Origin: Streptomyces qinglanensis | GTDB lineage: Bacteria > Actinomycetota > Actinomycetes > Streptomycetales > Streptomycetaceae | Length of the DNA: 64,000 bases | Assembly (NCBI RefSeq): GCF_900111245.1 | Contig: NZ_FOGO01000005.1 | Span: 124,001 to 188,000, forward strand | Direction of reading: 5' to 3' | In this document: piece by piece, positions 9,346 to 17,819 of the stretch | How positions within the stretch are numbered: position 1 is the first letter of the stretch | How the letters are laid out: each line of letters starts with the position of its first letter | Program-made: the position numbers and the translations under genes | Notes under the pieces: model-generated | What the model saw: the letters and a program-made list of their open reading frames with translations, nothing else | Databases searched by the model: none | Told to the model about the DNA's origin: nothing

Positions 9346-10308
9346 TCAGGTGGCGTCGTCGAAGCCGCCGGGCGCGCGCCCGCCGCCGTCCCGGCGGTCC
9401 TCGCCGTCGTGGCGCGGTGCGGGCAGCCCCTCGGCGGTGCCGATGGCCTCCGGTGTCAGGTCCAGCGGGGCCGCCTCCTCGTCGTCGAGCCCGGCGTCGG
9501 GGTTGCGGCGGACGCGGCGGCGGTCGTTGAAGAGGCAGATGCCCACGGCGGTGAAGTACAGCAGCACGATGGGGGCCGCCAGCGCACACATCGTCAGCGG
9601 GTCGCCGGTCGGGGTGGCGACCGCCGCGAAGACGGTGATGCCCACGACCATCCCCCGCCACCAGCCCAGCAGCCGCTTGCCGGTCAGCACCCCGCCGAAG
9701 TTGAGCAGGACGAGCAGCAGTGGCAGCTCGAAGGCGAGGCCGAAGACGATGACCAGCCGGGTGACGATGTCGAGGAAGTCGTCCAGCGGGATGAGGTTTC
9801 CCGTGTTCTCCGGGGAGAAGTCCAGCAGTGCCTTGGCGGCCTTGGGCAGCAGCACGTAGGCCAGGTAGGCACCCGCGAGGAAGAGCGGCACACCGGCGGC
9901 CACGAAGGAGCGCGCGTAGCGCTTCTCGTGGCGGTGCAGTCCGGGCGCGAGGAAGCCCCACAGTTGGTAGAGCCAGACCGGGGAGGCGACGACGACGCCC
10001 GCGGTCAGCGCCACCTTCAGCATGATCGTGAAGGGTGCGATCAGCCCGTTGATGGTGATCTCGGCGCAGGTCTCGCCTTCCTCGGCGGCCTCGCCGAAGC
10101 CCTTGGTGCAGTGGACGGACTCCCGCACCGGGCCCATGAGGAAATCGGCGATCTGCTTGTAGTACACCATCGCCACGATGGTGACGACGAGGATCGCCAG
10201 CACCGACTTCATCAGGCGGTTGCGCAGCTCCCGCAGGTGGTCCGCGAGAGGCATCCGCCCCTCGGGGTCCTTCTCCTGTTTACCCTGCTTGCGGGCGGAC
10301 TTGAGCAA
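9346..10308 (-). CDS. tatC: Twin-arginine translocase subunit TatC
   Basis: A 320-residue integral membrane protein, the signal-peptide receptor core of the Tat pathway that exports folded, often cofactor-bearing proteins. It shows the N-terminal MPLADHLRELRNRL segment typical of TatC, six hydrophobic helices and the conserved FxxFxxPGLxxHE-like loop (GFLAPGLHRHEKRY). The C-terminus adds a charged, disordered tail of about 60 residues common in Streptomyces. It lies downstream of tatA on the same strand with about 100 bp between, so the two probably form one transcript. TatB is usually encoded elsewhere in Streptomyces. Confidence 0.95.
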   Translation of the reverse strand: MLKSARKQGKQEKDPEGRMPLADHLRELRNRLMKSVLAILVVTIVAMVYYKQIADFLMGPVRESVHCTKGFGEAAEEGETCAEITINGLIAPFTIMLKVALTAGVVVASPVWLYQLWGFLAPGLHRHEKRYARSFVAAGVPLFLAGAYLAYVLLPKAAKALLDFSPENTGNLIPLDDFLDIVTRLVIVFGLAFELPLLLVLLNFGGVLTGKRLLGWWRGMVVGITVFAAVATPTGDPLTMCALAAPIVLLYFTAVGICLFNDRRRVRRNPDAGLDDEEAAPLDLTPEAIGTAEGLPAPRHDGEDRRDGGGRAPGGFDDAT

Positions 10309-10411
10309 CCCTCGTCCTCAGTCTCGAAGTCGGATACGACTGGCTCCGCCACTCCGCGGTCCCTGCCCCGGAGTGGGCGGCGGATACGGCCGGCGCGGGG
10401 CCGGTCCCGGT

Positions 10412-10696
10412 TCAGCTCTGCTTGGGCTGATCCGCCGGCTCGGTGACCGGACGCGACGTCGAGACATCGCCGGGGGCGGCCTGGATCGTCCGCGGGGCCG
10501 ACTGCTGCGCCTCGCCGGACTTGTCCGCCTCGGCGTCGGAGCCGCCTTCCTTCTTCATCTGCTTGGCTTCGCTCTTGAGGATCCGGGCCGACTTGCCGAG
10601 CGAACGGGCCATGTCCGGGAGCTTCTTGGCGCCGAACAGCAGCAGGATGACAAGGAGGATCAGAACGATCTCCATGGGCCTCAAACCTGCGATCAT
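10412..10696 (-). CDS. tatA: Twin-arginine translocase subunit TatA
   Basis: A 94-residue pore-forming Tat component. It has one N-terminal transmembrane helix ([20 protein letters not shown]), the conserved FG hinge before an amphipathic helix ([20 protein letters not shown]), and a charged flexible tail. The start at 10696 keeps the seven residues before PMEIV, matching family lengths, and GAAGG-type sequence lies upstream (GAGAAGGTAG). Its position between a small membrane-protein gene and tatC supports a tatAC unit. Confidence 0.95.
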   Translation of the reverse strand: MIAGLRPMEIVLILLVILLLFGAKKLPDMARSLGKSARILKSEAKQMKKEGGSDAEADKSGEAQQSAPRTIQAAPGDVSTSRPVTEPADQPKQS

Positions 10697-10918
10697 GTGC
10701 CACTACCTTCTCGCCGGGGCGGCGTGTTCCGTGCCTGCCGGATGAATCGGACTGGCTGCATCGTGCGGACGTACGTGCCGACATCGATCGTAACCCTGCG
10801 GAGTGAACGCCAGGCAATCCCCGTGCATCCGCCCGCTTGCGTACTGAGGCGCTCGTCGACGCGGCATCTGGCAGCCTACCGCTCCCGGATCCGAAGCCGG
10901 AGACCGGCCGTACGTCGG

Positions 10919-11161
10919 CTATGTCTCGTTCTGCCCTGGTGTACGGCCGGGGGCGCGACCGGCCCCCGGCTCCCGGCCGGTGCGCGCGGCCAGCGGCACC
11001 GCCGCCCGCTCCAGGCTCTCCGCGGCCTGCGTGATCCGTTCGGAGCTGTCGCCGACAGCCCGGGAGAAGCGCCGCACCTCCAGCCCCACCCGTACGGCGA
11101 GCACCCCGAGCACGGCGATCCCGCAGAAGGCGAGCGCCAGGAAGAACATCGGCCAGAGCAT
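10919..11161 (-). CDS. Small membrane protein, function unknown
   Basis: An 80-residue protein with one N-terminal transmembrane helix (PMFFLALAFCGIAVLGVLAV), then a helical, probably cytoplasmic segment (VGLEVRRFSRAVGDSSERI) and a glycine/arginine-rich tail. The topology resembles DUF948-type small proteins, but I do not recognise a function. It lies between pafC and tatA on the same strand, and from memory the position is conserved in Streptomyces. It may be part of the same transcript. Confidence 0.6.
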   Translation of the reverse strand: MLWPMFFLALAFCGIAVLGVLAVRVGLEVRRFSRAVGDSSERITQAAESLERAAVPLAARTGREPGAGRAPGRTPGQNET

Positions 11162-11232
11162 GCGGCCAGCCTAGTGCCCCGGTGCCGCCCCGCTCAGCCC
11201 GGCACTCCCGGCTCCGGGGGCGCCGGAGCGGC

Positions 11233-12201
11233 CTACGCGTCGGCCCCGTAGGCGGCCAGCGCCTCCCGCGCCGCCTCCCGCGCGCTCCGGGCGAGCTCCT
11301 CCGGGGCCGTGATGCGGCCGTCCGCACCCAGGCGCAGCGCCAGCCGCCGCAGCGAAGCGGGGTCGGGGGTACGCAGCGTGATGCGCAGGCCACCGTCGGC
11401 CAGCTCCTCGGCGCTGTCGTGCGGGTAGTACTCCGCCACCCAGCGGCCACCGGGGCCGACCTCCACGACGACCTCCGGATCCGTGGCCGCGGGCTGCACC
11501 AGGCCGGCGCTCAGGTCCCGCGGCTCTATCGGCGGCGGGTCGGAGCGCTCGTCCAGCAGCTTGATCTCGGCGACCCGGTCCAGCCGGAAGGTGCGCCGCG
11601 CCTCGGAGAGCCGGCACCACGCCTCGACATAGGTGTGTCCGACGGCGAACAGCCGGATCGGGTCCACCTCGCGCTCGGTCAGCTCGTCCCGGGCGGGCGA
11701 GTAGTACCGGATCCACAGCCGGCGGCGCTCGGCGATGGCCCGGTCCACATCGGCGAAGACGCCGCCCTCGGACTCGAAGGTGACCGAGAGCCGCGAGCTG
11801 GCGCCCGCGCTCTCCCCCGCCGCCGTCTCCAGCTTGGCGGTGGCCCGCTGCAGCGCCTCCCGGTCGCTCTCCCGCAGCCCCGGCAGCGTGGCCACGGCAC
11901 GGGCCGCCACCAGCAGCGCCGTCGCCTCGTCGGCGGCGAGCCGGAGGGGCTGCGCCGTGTCGCTGCCCAGCGCCTCGGAGTTGCGCCACCAGATGCGCTC
12001 CCCGTCGGTGTCGATCTCCAGCAGATCCCCGCCGCGGAAGCTGGTGCCGCACATGGGCAGCACGTTCAGGTCGGAGATCAGCTCGTCGTCGGAGATCCCG
12101 AAGGCGCGGGCCACCTCCTCGACCCGGGCGCCCGGCCGGTCCCTGAGGTAGGTGACCAGCGAGAGCATCCTGCGGGTCTGATCGATGGCGTTGACCGCCA
12201 T
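11233..12201 (-). CDS. pafC: WYL-domain transcriptional regulator PafC
   Basis: A 322-residue partner of PafB. An N-terminal winged helix-turn-helix (MAVNAIDQTRRMLSLVTYL, DLNVLP) is followed by a WYL domain (IRYYSPARDELTEREVDPIR) and a C-terminal WCX region. In mycobacteria the PafBC heterodimer activates RecA/LexA-independent DNA-damage genes. The ATG at 12201 gives the usual length; longer frames upstream overlap pafB and are shadows. It starts 14 bp after the pafB stop, so the two are cotranscribed. The name reflects historical linkage to pafA, which lies a few genes away here. Confidence 0.92.
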   Translation of the reverse strand: MAVNAIDQTRRMLSLVTYLRDRPGARVEEVARAFGISDDELISDLNVLPMCGTSFRGGDLLEIDTDGERIWWRNSEALGSDTAQPLRLAADEATALLVAARAVATLPGLRESDREALQRATAKLETAAGESAGASSRLSVTFESEGGVFADVDRAIAERRRLWIRYYSPARDELTEREVDPIRLFAVGHTYVEAWCRLSEARRTFRLDRVAEIKLLDERSDPPPIEPRDLSAGLVQPAATDPEVVVEVGPGGRWVAEYYPHDSAEELADGGLRITLRTPDPASLRRLALRLGADGRITAPEELARSAREAAREALAAYGADA

Positions 12202-12215
12202 GTTCCGCTCCTCCC

Positions 12216-13226
12216 TCAGCCCTGCGCCACGGCGCGCAGCCGGTCGATCACGTCCGCGCGCAGCTCGGCGGGCTCCAGCACGACCACGTCCGGTCCGAAC
12301 TCCACCAGCCAGGCGTCCAGCCCGTGCCCGTACGGGATCTCCACTTCGTCCCAGCCGTCGCCGAGTTCCCGGGTGTGCAGCGCGCGGGAGCGCAGCGGAT
12401 AGCCCGCGCCGGTGCGCAGCCTGACCCGGGCCGTGCTGGTGGCGCCCTCGCCCGCCCAGCGCTCGACGGTCTCGCGCACCGTCACCTGATCGGGTACCGG
12501 CGCGGTGAAGGCCCCGGTCCGGGAGCGGACCGGGCCGGTGATCCGCGAGAGCCGGAAGACCCGCTCGGCCTGCCGCCCCCGGTCCCAGCCGGCCAGATAC
12601 CAGTGCCCGCGCCAGCACTCCAGGGTCCAGGGCTCGACCTGGCGCTTCTCGGACCGGGCCGCGTTGGACTTGCGGTAGTCGAAGGCGACGGGACGGCGGT
12701 CGCGGCAGGCCAGCATCAGCGGCTCGAACGCGGCCTCCCGTGCGGGAATGTGCGGCTCCAGAGTGCTGAGCTGGCGCTCTCCGCCCTGCTCGGGCAGCGC
12801 GCCGGGCGGCATGCCGCCGGCGGCGTGCAGCTTCTGCAGGGCCCCGCTGGCCGCGGCGGCGAGCCGGGCCTGCTGCCAGACCCGGGCCGCGAGTCCGAGC
12901 GCGGTGGCCTCGGCGGCGTCCAGGATGATGGGCGGCAGCCGGTTGCTGTCCCGGCGGGCGACATAGCCGGTCTCCCCGTCGAGATTGTCGACGGTGTCGA
13001 TGACCAGGCCCAGCTCACGCAGATCGTCCTTGTCGCGCTCGAACATCCGGCTGAAGGACTCCTCGCTCCCGGTGGACCCGTCGCCGGGGCCGGAAGCCGA
13101 GCCCGAGCCGAATGCCTCGACATAAGCCTCGATCGACGCACGCAGCTCGCGCTTGGTGAGCGGGCGGCGGGCCCCCAGCAGGCACAGCGCCAGATTCATC
13201 AGCCGCTCGGCCTTGGCAATCGCCAT
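12216..13226 (-). CDS. pafB: WYL-domain transcriptional regulator PafB
   Basis: A 336-residue regulator with an N-terminal winged helix (MAIAKAERLMNLALCLLGAR...TKRELRASI), a central FERDKDDLRELG helix, a WYL domain (RRPVAFDYRKSNAARSEKRQVEPW) and a WCX tail. It acts with PafC in the mitomycin-type DNA-damage response described in mycobacteria. The start at ATG 13226 follows AGGG and excludes an unlikely 23-residue extension. A low-complexity GSGSASGPGDGSTGSEES insert sits near residues 60-78. It is the first gene of the pafBC-tat block. Confidence 0.92.
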   Translation of the reverse strand: MAIAKAERLMNLALCLLGARRPLTKRELRASIEAYVEAFGSGSASGPGDGSTGSEESFSRMFERDKDDLRELGLVIDTVDNLDGETGYVARRDSNRLPPIILDAAEATALGLAARVWQQARLAAAASGALQKLHAAGGMPPGALPEQGGERQLSTLEPHIPAREAAFEPLMLACRDRRPVAFDYRKSNAARSEKRQVEPWTLECWRGHWYLAGWDRGRQAERVFRLSRITGPVRSRTGAFTAPVPDQVTVRETVERWAGEGATSTARVRLRTGAGYPLRSRALHTRELGDGWDEVEIPYGHGLDAWLVEFGPDVVVLEPAELRADVIDRLRAVAQG

Positions 13227-13300
13227 GGGTTCCCTCGTGCCCTCTCTGATGCTGTTCTGGACCCTCGACCGTACCGTCGGCGCGGCGCGGGACAAAAGCC

Positions 13301-13327
13301 GGGAGCCCCGCGGTCGGCGGGGCTCCC
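13301..13327. terminator. Hairpin after the FKBP gene
   Basis: Perfect 11-bp stem GGGAGCCCCGC (13301-13311) with complement 13317-13327 and a GGTCG loop, about 20 bp beyond the FKBP stop codon on the minus strand. Like most Streptomyces terminators it lacks a clear U tract. Confidence 0.75.
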
Positions 13328-13347
13328 GTCGGATGTGCCGGGCGTCG

Positions 13348-13722
13348 TCAGACCGACACGAGGTCGCAGACGAAGATCAGCGTCTCGCCCGGCTTGATCC
13401 GTCCGCCGCCCGCGCCGCGCTCGCCGTAGGCGAGGTGCGCGGGAATGGTCAGCCGGCGGCGGCCGCCGACCTTCATGCCCTGGACGCCCTTGTCCCAGCC
13501 GTCGATGACCTGGCCGGCACCGAGCTGGAACTGGAGCGGCTTGCCCCGGTTCCAGCTCGCGTCGAACTCCTCACCGGTGGAGAAGGAGACGCCCACGTAG
13601 TGCACGGAGACGTTGTCCCCGGCCTTGGCCTCGGGACCGTCGCCCTCCCACAGGTCCTGGATCTCCAGGTCGGACGGCGGCTCGCCCTCGGGGAAGTCGA
13701 CCTCGGGCTTGTCGATGCTCAC
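13348..13722 (-). CDS. FKBP-type peptidyl-prolyl isomerase
   Basis: A 124-residue single-domain cytoplasmic FKBP that catalyses cis-trans isomerisation of proline peptide bonds. The active-site pocket residues are present: Y42, F54-D55, V72-I73 with W76 (VIDGWDKG) and Y99 (AHLAYGERG). The start is GTG at 13722 with AGGAG correctly spaced upstream; an extension back to 13755 lacks homology. It lies downstream of a second, lipoprotein FKBP gene and ends just before a strong hairpin. Confidence 0.93.
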   Translation of the reverse strand: MSIDKPEVDFPEGEPPSDLEIQDLWEGDGPEAKAGDNVSVHYVGVSFSTGEEFDASWNRGKPLQFQLGAGQVIDGWDKGVQGMKVGGRRRLTIPAHLAYGERGAGGGRIKPGETLIFVCDLVSV

Positions 13723-13780
13723 GAAATTGCTCCTACGAACGTATCTGCGGGACAACCGCGCCAGTCTGCCACGGACGTGG

Positions 13781-14776
13781 TCACTTCACGTCGAGCACGT
13801 CCACCGAGAAGACGACTCCGTCCTTGAACTGCTTGCGCTGCTCCTTGGGGAACTCGTCCTGCGGCACCGAGATCACCACACGGCTGCCCGCCTTGACGCC
13901 CTTGAGCCCTTCCTTCCACCCCGGGATCTGGGCGACGGGGATCTCCTGCGGCGCACCGTTCTGCGCCCAGGTGTCGTCCAGCTGCTTGCCGCCCTTCCAC
14001 GCCTTGGCCGTGAAGTGGGTCAGGATCGTGCTGTCCGCGCCGACCTCCTTGCCGTCGCCCTGCACGATGGTCTCGCTGACCAGCTTGTCCGGCGCCGAGT
14101 CCTGGCCCTCCGGCATCTTGATCGAGGGGGCCTTGTTCTTCTCGACCTTGGTGCTCACCTCGGGAAGCTGCGGGTTCTGCGGCTTGTCCACCGGCTTGCC
14201 GTCGATCTCGCTGGGGGCGATCTTCTCCAGGTCGACGACGAAGACCAGCGTGGAGTCGCCGGGGATCGTCGGCGGCTGCCCCTTCTTGCCGTACGCCTTG
14301 TCCGGCGGGGCGACGATCTCGACACGGCTGCCGGTCTTCCTGCCGACCAGCGCCTCGTCCCAGCCCTTGATGACCTTGCCGGTGCCGATCTGGAAGGTGG
14401 CGGGCATCTTCCGCTTCCAACTGCTGTCGAACTCGTCGCCGTTCCACAGCTGGCCCACGTAGTGCGCACTGACGGCGTCGCCCTTGCGCACCTTCGGCCC
14501 GTCGCCGCTCTTGAGCACCTTCGTCTTCAGCTCGGAGGGCGGGTCGCCCTCCCCCTTGTCGATCTTGGGCTTCTTGCCCCAGGATCCGCTCACCGCCGGG
14601 GGGCTGCCCTTGGAGTCCGAGGAGCTGTCGTCACTCCCGCAGGCCGCCGCCGAGACGGCCAGCAGCGGGACGACCAGGAGAGCGGCGGCACGGCGCGCGG
14701 CACGCCCGCGCGGGGTCCGGAAGGCTCGGGGGGTACGGGGGGTCGAGCCCCCGGAGAAATACAACATGAGTCCCAC
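13781..14776 (-). CDS. Lipoprotein with two FKBP-type isomerase domains
   Basis: An exported protein of about 331 residues with a basic N-region, a hydrophobic segment and a lipobox-like AVSAAAC, where the Cys should be lipid-modified. It is followed by a serine/aspartate-rich linker. Two FKBP repeats follow: the first has VSAHYVGQLWNGDEFDSSW, VIKGWDEAL and AYGKKG. The second is weaker (ILTHFTAKAWKGGKQLDDTW, IPGWKEGLKG) and lacks some consensus tyrosines, so it may be inactive or structural. The start is GTG 14776 or ATG 14767, with no clear ribosome site to decide. It probably folds proteins outside the membrane, and it is close upstream of the cytoplasmic FKBP. Confidence 0.85.
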   Translation of the reverse strand: MGLMLYFSGGSTPRTPRAFRTPRGRAARRAAALLVVPLLAVSAAACGSDDSSSDSKGSPPAVSGSWGKKPKIDKGEGDPPSELKTKVLKSGDGPKVRKGDAVSAHYVGQLWNGDEFDSSWKRKMPATFQIGTGKVIKGWDEALVGRKTGSRVEIVAPPDKAYGKKGQPPTIPGDSTLVFVVDLEKIAPSEIDGKPVDKPQNPQLPEVSTKVEKNKAPSIKMPEGQDSAPDKLVSETIVQGDGKEVGADSTILTHFTAKAWKGGKQLDDTWAQNGAPQEIPVAQIPGWKEGLKGVKAGSRVVISVPQDEFPKEQRKQFKDGVVFSVDVLDVK

Positions 14777-14888
14777 TCACGGGTATAGGGATGGTCCTGC
14801 GGAGATGACAGCCTACGACCCAGCAACGAGGGTGCCACCGCCCACGACACGGCACCGCACGCCGGTGGTCAACTCACGCTGACACGCA

Positions 14889-14927
14889 CGCCGAGGGCGG
14901 TCCCGCCGCACGGGACCGCCCTCGGCG
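14889..14927. terminator. Strong hairpin after pafA
   Basis: Perfect 17-bp stem (14889-14905 with 14911-14927) closing a five-base CCGCA loop, about 30 bp beyond the pafA stop codon on the minus strand. It separates pafA from the FKBP pair. Confidence 0.88.
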
Positions 14928-14957
14928 ACACTTCCGGCCGCCGCACCGGGGCAACCG

Positions 14958-16319
14958 TCACATGCCCGCGATCAGCTTCTCCACCCTCTCGTCCACCGAC
15001 CGGAACGGATCCTTGCACAGCACCGTGCGCTGCGCCTGGTCGTTCAGCTTCAGGTGCACCCAGTCGACGGTGAAGTCCCGGCGCTGCTCCTGGGCCCTGC
15101 GGATGAAGTCGCCGCGCAGCCGGGCACGGGTGGTCTGCGGCGGCACCGACTTGCCCTCGAAGATCTTGACGTCGTCACAGATCCGGGCAGCCCTGCCGCT
15201 GCGCTCCAGCAGGTAGTAGAGACCGCGGCGACGGTGGATGTCGTGGTACGCGAGATCTATCTGCGCGATCCGCGGGTGCGACATGGTGATGTTGTTCTTG
15301 TTCCGGTACCGCTCGATGAGCTGGTACTTCATCACCCAGTCGATCTCAGTGTTGATCTTGTCCAGCTCCTGGGTGCGCACCGCCTCCAGGGCCCGCCCCC
15401 ACAGCTCCAGCACCTGCTCGACCCGGCCGGTGCGGATACCGCGCCGGTCGCAGAAGTCCAGCGCCTTGTCGAAGTACTCCTGCTGGACCTCCAGCGCGGA
15501 CGCCTCCCGGCCGCTGGCCAGCCGCACCTTGCGCTGGCCCGTGATGTCGTGGCTGACCTCGCGGATCGCCCGGATCGGGTTCTCCAGCGTCAGGTCCCGC
15601 ATCACCGTGCCCGCTTCGATCATGCGCAGCACCAGATCGGTGGCGCCGACCTTGAGCAGCATCGTCGTCTCCGACATGTTGGAGTCGCCGACGATCACAT
15701 GCAGCCTGCGGTACCGCTCTGCGTCCGCGTGCGGCTCGTCCCGGGTGTTGATGATCGGCCGCGAGCGAGTGGTCGCCGAGCTGACGCCCTCCCAGATGTG
15801 CTCCGCGCGCTGGCTGACGCAGTAGACCGCACCGCGCGGGGTCTGCAGCACCTTGCCCGCGCCGCACACCAGCTGACGCGTCACCAGGAACGGGATGAGC
15901 ACGTCGGCGAGCCGGGAGAACTCCCCGTGCCGGGCCACCAGATAGTTCTCGTGGCATCCGTAGGAGTTGCCGGCCGAGTCGGTGTTGTTCTTGAAGAGAT
16001 AGACGTCGCCCGCGATCCCCTCCTCGTGCAGGCGGCGCTCGGCATCGACGAGGAGGCCCTCGAGAATGCGCTCACCCGACTTGTCGTGCGTGACCAGCTC
16101 GGTCACGTTGTCGCACTCCGGAGTGGCGTACTCCGGGTGCGACCCCACGTCCAGATAGAGGCGCGCGCCGTTCCGCAGAAACACATTGCTGCTGCGGCCC
16201 CATGACACCACACGGCGGAAGAGGTACCGCGCCACCTCGTCGGGGGACAGCCGGCGCTGGCCCCGGAACGTACATGTGACGCCGTACTCGTTCTCCAGCC
16301 CGAAGATTCGGCGGTCCAT
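14958..16319 (-). CDS. pafA: Pup--protein ligase PafA
   Basis: A 453-residue ligase of the glutamine-synthetase-like carboxylate-amine fold. It phosphorylates the C-terminal glutamate of Pup and joins it to substrate lysines, tagging proteins for the proteasome. GLENEYG (7-13) carries the metal/ATP-binding glutamates. D57 in [15 protein letters not shown] aligns with the catalytic aspartate. Later segments [18 protein letters not shown] and [20 protein letters not shown] are diagnostic. It starts 9 bp after the MFS gene stop on the same strand, so it may share its transcript. It is separated from the prc-pup-dop-arc group by the LacI/MFS pair but is functionally part of it. Confidence 0.97.
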   Translation of the reverse strand: MDRRIFGLENEYGVTCTFRGQRRLSPDEVARYLFRRVVSWGRSSNVFLRNGARLYLDVGSHPEYATPECDNVTELVTHDKSGERILEGLLVDAERRLHEEGIAGDVYLFKNNTDSAGNSYGCHENYLVARHGEFSRLADVLIPFLVTRQLVCGAGKVLQTPRGAVYCVSQRAEHIWEGVSSATTRSRPIINTRDEPHADAERYRRLHVIVGDSNMSETTMLLKVGATDLVLRMIEAGTVMRDLTLENPIRAIREVSHDITGQRKVRLASGREASALEVQQEYFDKALDFCDRRGIRTGRVEQVLELWGRALEAVRTQELDKINTEIDWVMKYQLIERYRNKNNITMSHPRIAQIDLAYHDIHRRRGLYYLLERSGRAARICDDVKIFEGKSVPPQTTRARLRGDFIRRAQEQRRDFTVDWVHLKLNDQAQRTVLCKDPFRSVDERVEKLIAGM

Positions 16320-16328
16320 GCCTGAACA

Positions 16329-17735
16329 TTACGCCTGCGGGAAGGATCTGAAACCGGGTTCGCCGCAGCCGTTCCGATCAGTTTCCGCACCTGGCAGGCG
16401 CTCCGGAGGCAGGCCCGCGGTACGCGGCTCCCCCGTCCGGGCCCCGCTGTGGGTGTCCGCGCCCAGCGGCGCCGGTGCGGCCGGGGCGCCGGCCGGCTGC
16501 GCCGCCGCGGAAGCGGCCGGCGCCCCGCCGGACGCCACCGCACCGGCGGACGACGCCCCGTCCGGGGGTGCCAGGAACCGGCGCGCCGCCACGACGACGG
16601 CCACCGCCGCCACCCCGCCGGCCCCGGCCAGCGCGAAGCCCGTCCCCGTGCCACCGCGCTCGATGAGCGGGCCGACCGCGGCCGTGCCCGCCGCTGCGCC
16701 CACCCCGAACGTCGTCACCAGCCAGGAGAACGCCTCGGTCACCGTCCCCGCAGGGGCGTGCCGGTCCACCACCACGAAGGCGCACGCCAGGGACGGGGCC
16801 AGGAAGAGCCCGGAGAGTGCGCCCAGCACCACCATCACCGGAACCCCCGGTACCAGCGCCAGCGGCAGATTGCCCAGCGCGAAGAGGCCCACCAGCACCC
16901 GCAGCCGCCCCTCGTGGCTGCCCGGCCAGGCGCGCGCGCCGTAGCTGATCCCGCCCACCAGCGCTCCCGTGCCCTGGGCCGCCAGCAGACAGGTGGAGAG
17001 CAGCTTGTCGGAGTGGTCGTCGGCGTAGGAGACCGCGGCGAGCGCGAAGGTCCCCAGCGCCAGCCCCACGAAGAAGAACGAGGCCAGCAGTACCTTCAGC
17101 CCCGGCGAGCGCAGCGCCCCCAGCCAGTGCGGCTTGCGCGGTGCGGAGCGCCAGCGGCGGGACGGCGGTGAGACGACCACCGAGACGGCGCCCAGCAGCC
17201 CCAGACCGTTGACCACCAGCAGCGCCGCCGCCTCACTCCACCCGGCGACCAGCAGCGTCACCAGCAGCGGGCCCACCGCGAACATCACCTCCTGGGCGAC
17301 CGCGTCCAGCGCGTAGGCGGTGTGCACCTGCTCCTCGCGCCGCAGCACGCTGGGCCACAGCGCCCGCAGCCCGCCCTCCAGGGGCGGGGTGAACAGGCCG
17401 AAGGCCAGCACGCACACGAGGGCGAGCGGCAGCGAGCCGATCCCCGCCAGCGCCAGCGTGCCGGCGCCCGCCGCGGACGCCGCCGCGGCGGGCAGCATCA
17501 CCCGCGGCTGTCCGAACAGGTCCACCAGCCGCCCGAGCATCGGCTGCCCGAACGCGGTGGCGAGGCCGTAGCCCGCCGACAGCGCCCCGGCGAGGGCCAT
17601 GCTGCCGCCCTCGGCGCGGACGAACAGTGCGAGGGCGATCGGCCCCGTGGCGTTCGGCAGTCTGCCCACCAGCGTCCCCGTCAGCAGCCGCATCGCGTGT
17701 CTGGCCCGCAGCAACTCGGCGTAGCCCGCCGCCAT
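16329..17735 (-). CDS. MFS transporter (probable efflux protein)
   Basis: A 468-residue protein with about 12 hydrophobic helices and the major facilitator motif-A-like loop LGRLVDLFGQPRVMLP between helices 2 and 3. The C-terminus adds about 60 Ala/Gly/Pro-rich residues with no obvious fold. The substrate is unknown; drug or metabolite efflux is typical for this branch. The ATG at 17735 is preceded by GGGGTGGGG. It is divergent from a LacI-type regulator with a palindromic operator between them, which suggests control by that regulator. Confidence 0.85.
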   Translation of the reverse strand: MAAGYAELLRARHAMRLLTGTLVGRLPNATGPIALALFVRAEGGSMALAGALSAGYGLATAFGQPMLGRLVDLFGQPRVMLPAAAASAAGAGTLALAGIGSLPLALVCVLAFGLFTPPLEGGLRALWPSVLRREEQVHTAYALDAVAQEVMFAVGPLLVTLLVAGWSEAAALLVVNGLGLLGAVSVVVSPPSRRWRSAPRKPHWLGALRSPGLKVLLASFFFVGLALGTFALAAVSYADDHSDKLLSTCLLAAQGTGALVGGISYGARAWPGSHEGRLRVLVGLFALGNLPLALVPGVPVMVVLGALSGLFLAPSLACAFVVVDRHAPAGTVTEAFSWLVTTFGVGAAAGTAAVGPLIERGGTGTGFALAGAGGVAAVAVVVAARRFLAPPDGASSAGAVASGGAPAASAAAQPAGAPAAPAPLGADTHSGARTGEPRTAGLPPERLPGAETDRNGCGEPGFRSFPQA

Positions 17736-17760
17736 CCGCCCCACCCCTCGCTCAAGTTTT

Positions 17761-17784
17761 ACGTATAACGAATGCGCTATACGT
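17761..17784. promoter_or_regulatory. Palindromic operator between the MFS and LacI-type genes
   Basis: ACGTATA (17761-17767) and TATACGT (17778-17784) flank a 10-bp centre that is itself partly symmetric, so 20 of 24 positions obey dyad symmetry. It sits 36 bp upstream of the LacI-type start and 26 bp upstream of the MFS start. This is the expected place for an autoregulatory site controlling both genes. The function is inferred. Confidence 0.7.
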
Positions 17785-17819
17785 ACCATGCCCAGGCAGC
17801 AGCGGTGAAGGAGTTTTCC

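Noticed and set aside
4073..9859. A 1928-codon plus-strand open frame opposite the phospholipase and helY genes
   Set aside because: Shadow of genes on the other strand in a GC-rich genome. It has no recognisable domain and contains the heptamer array.
14777..14888. Short frames between the FKBP lipoprotein start and the pafA terminator
   Set aside because: No ribosome site or conserved composition. This is promoter space for the FKBP lipoprotein gene.
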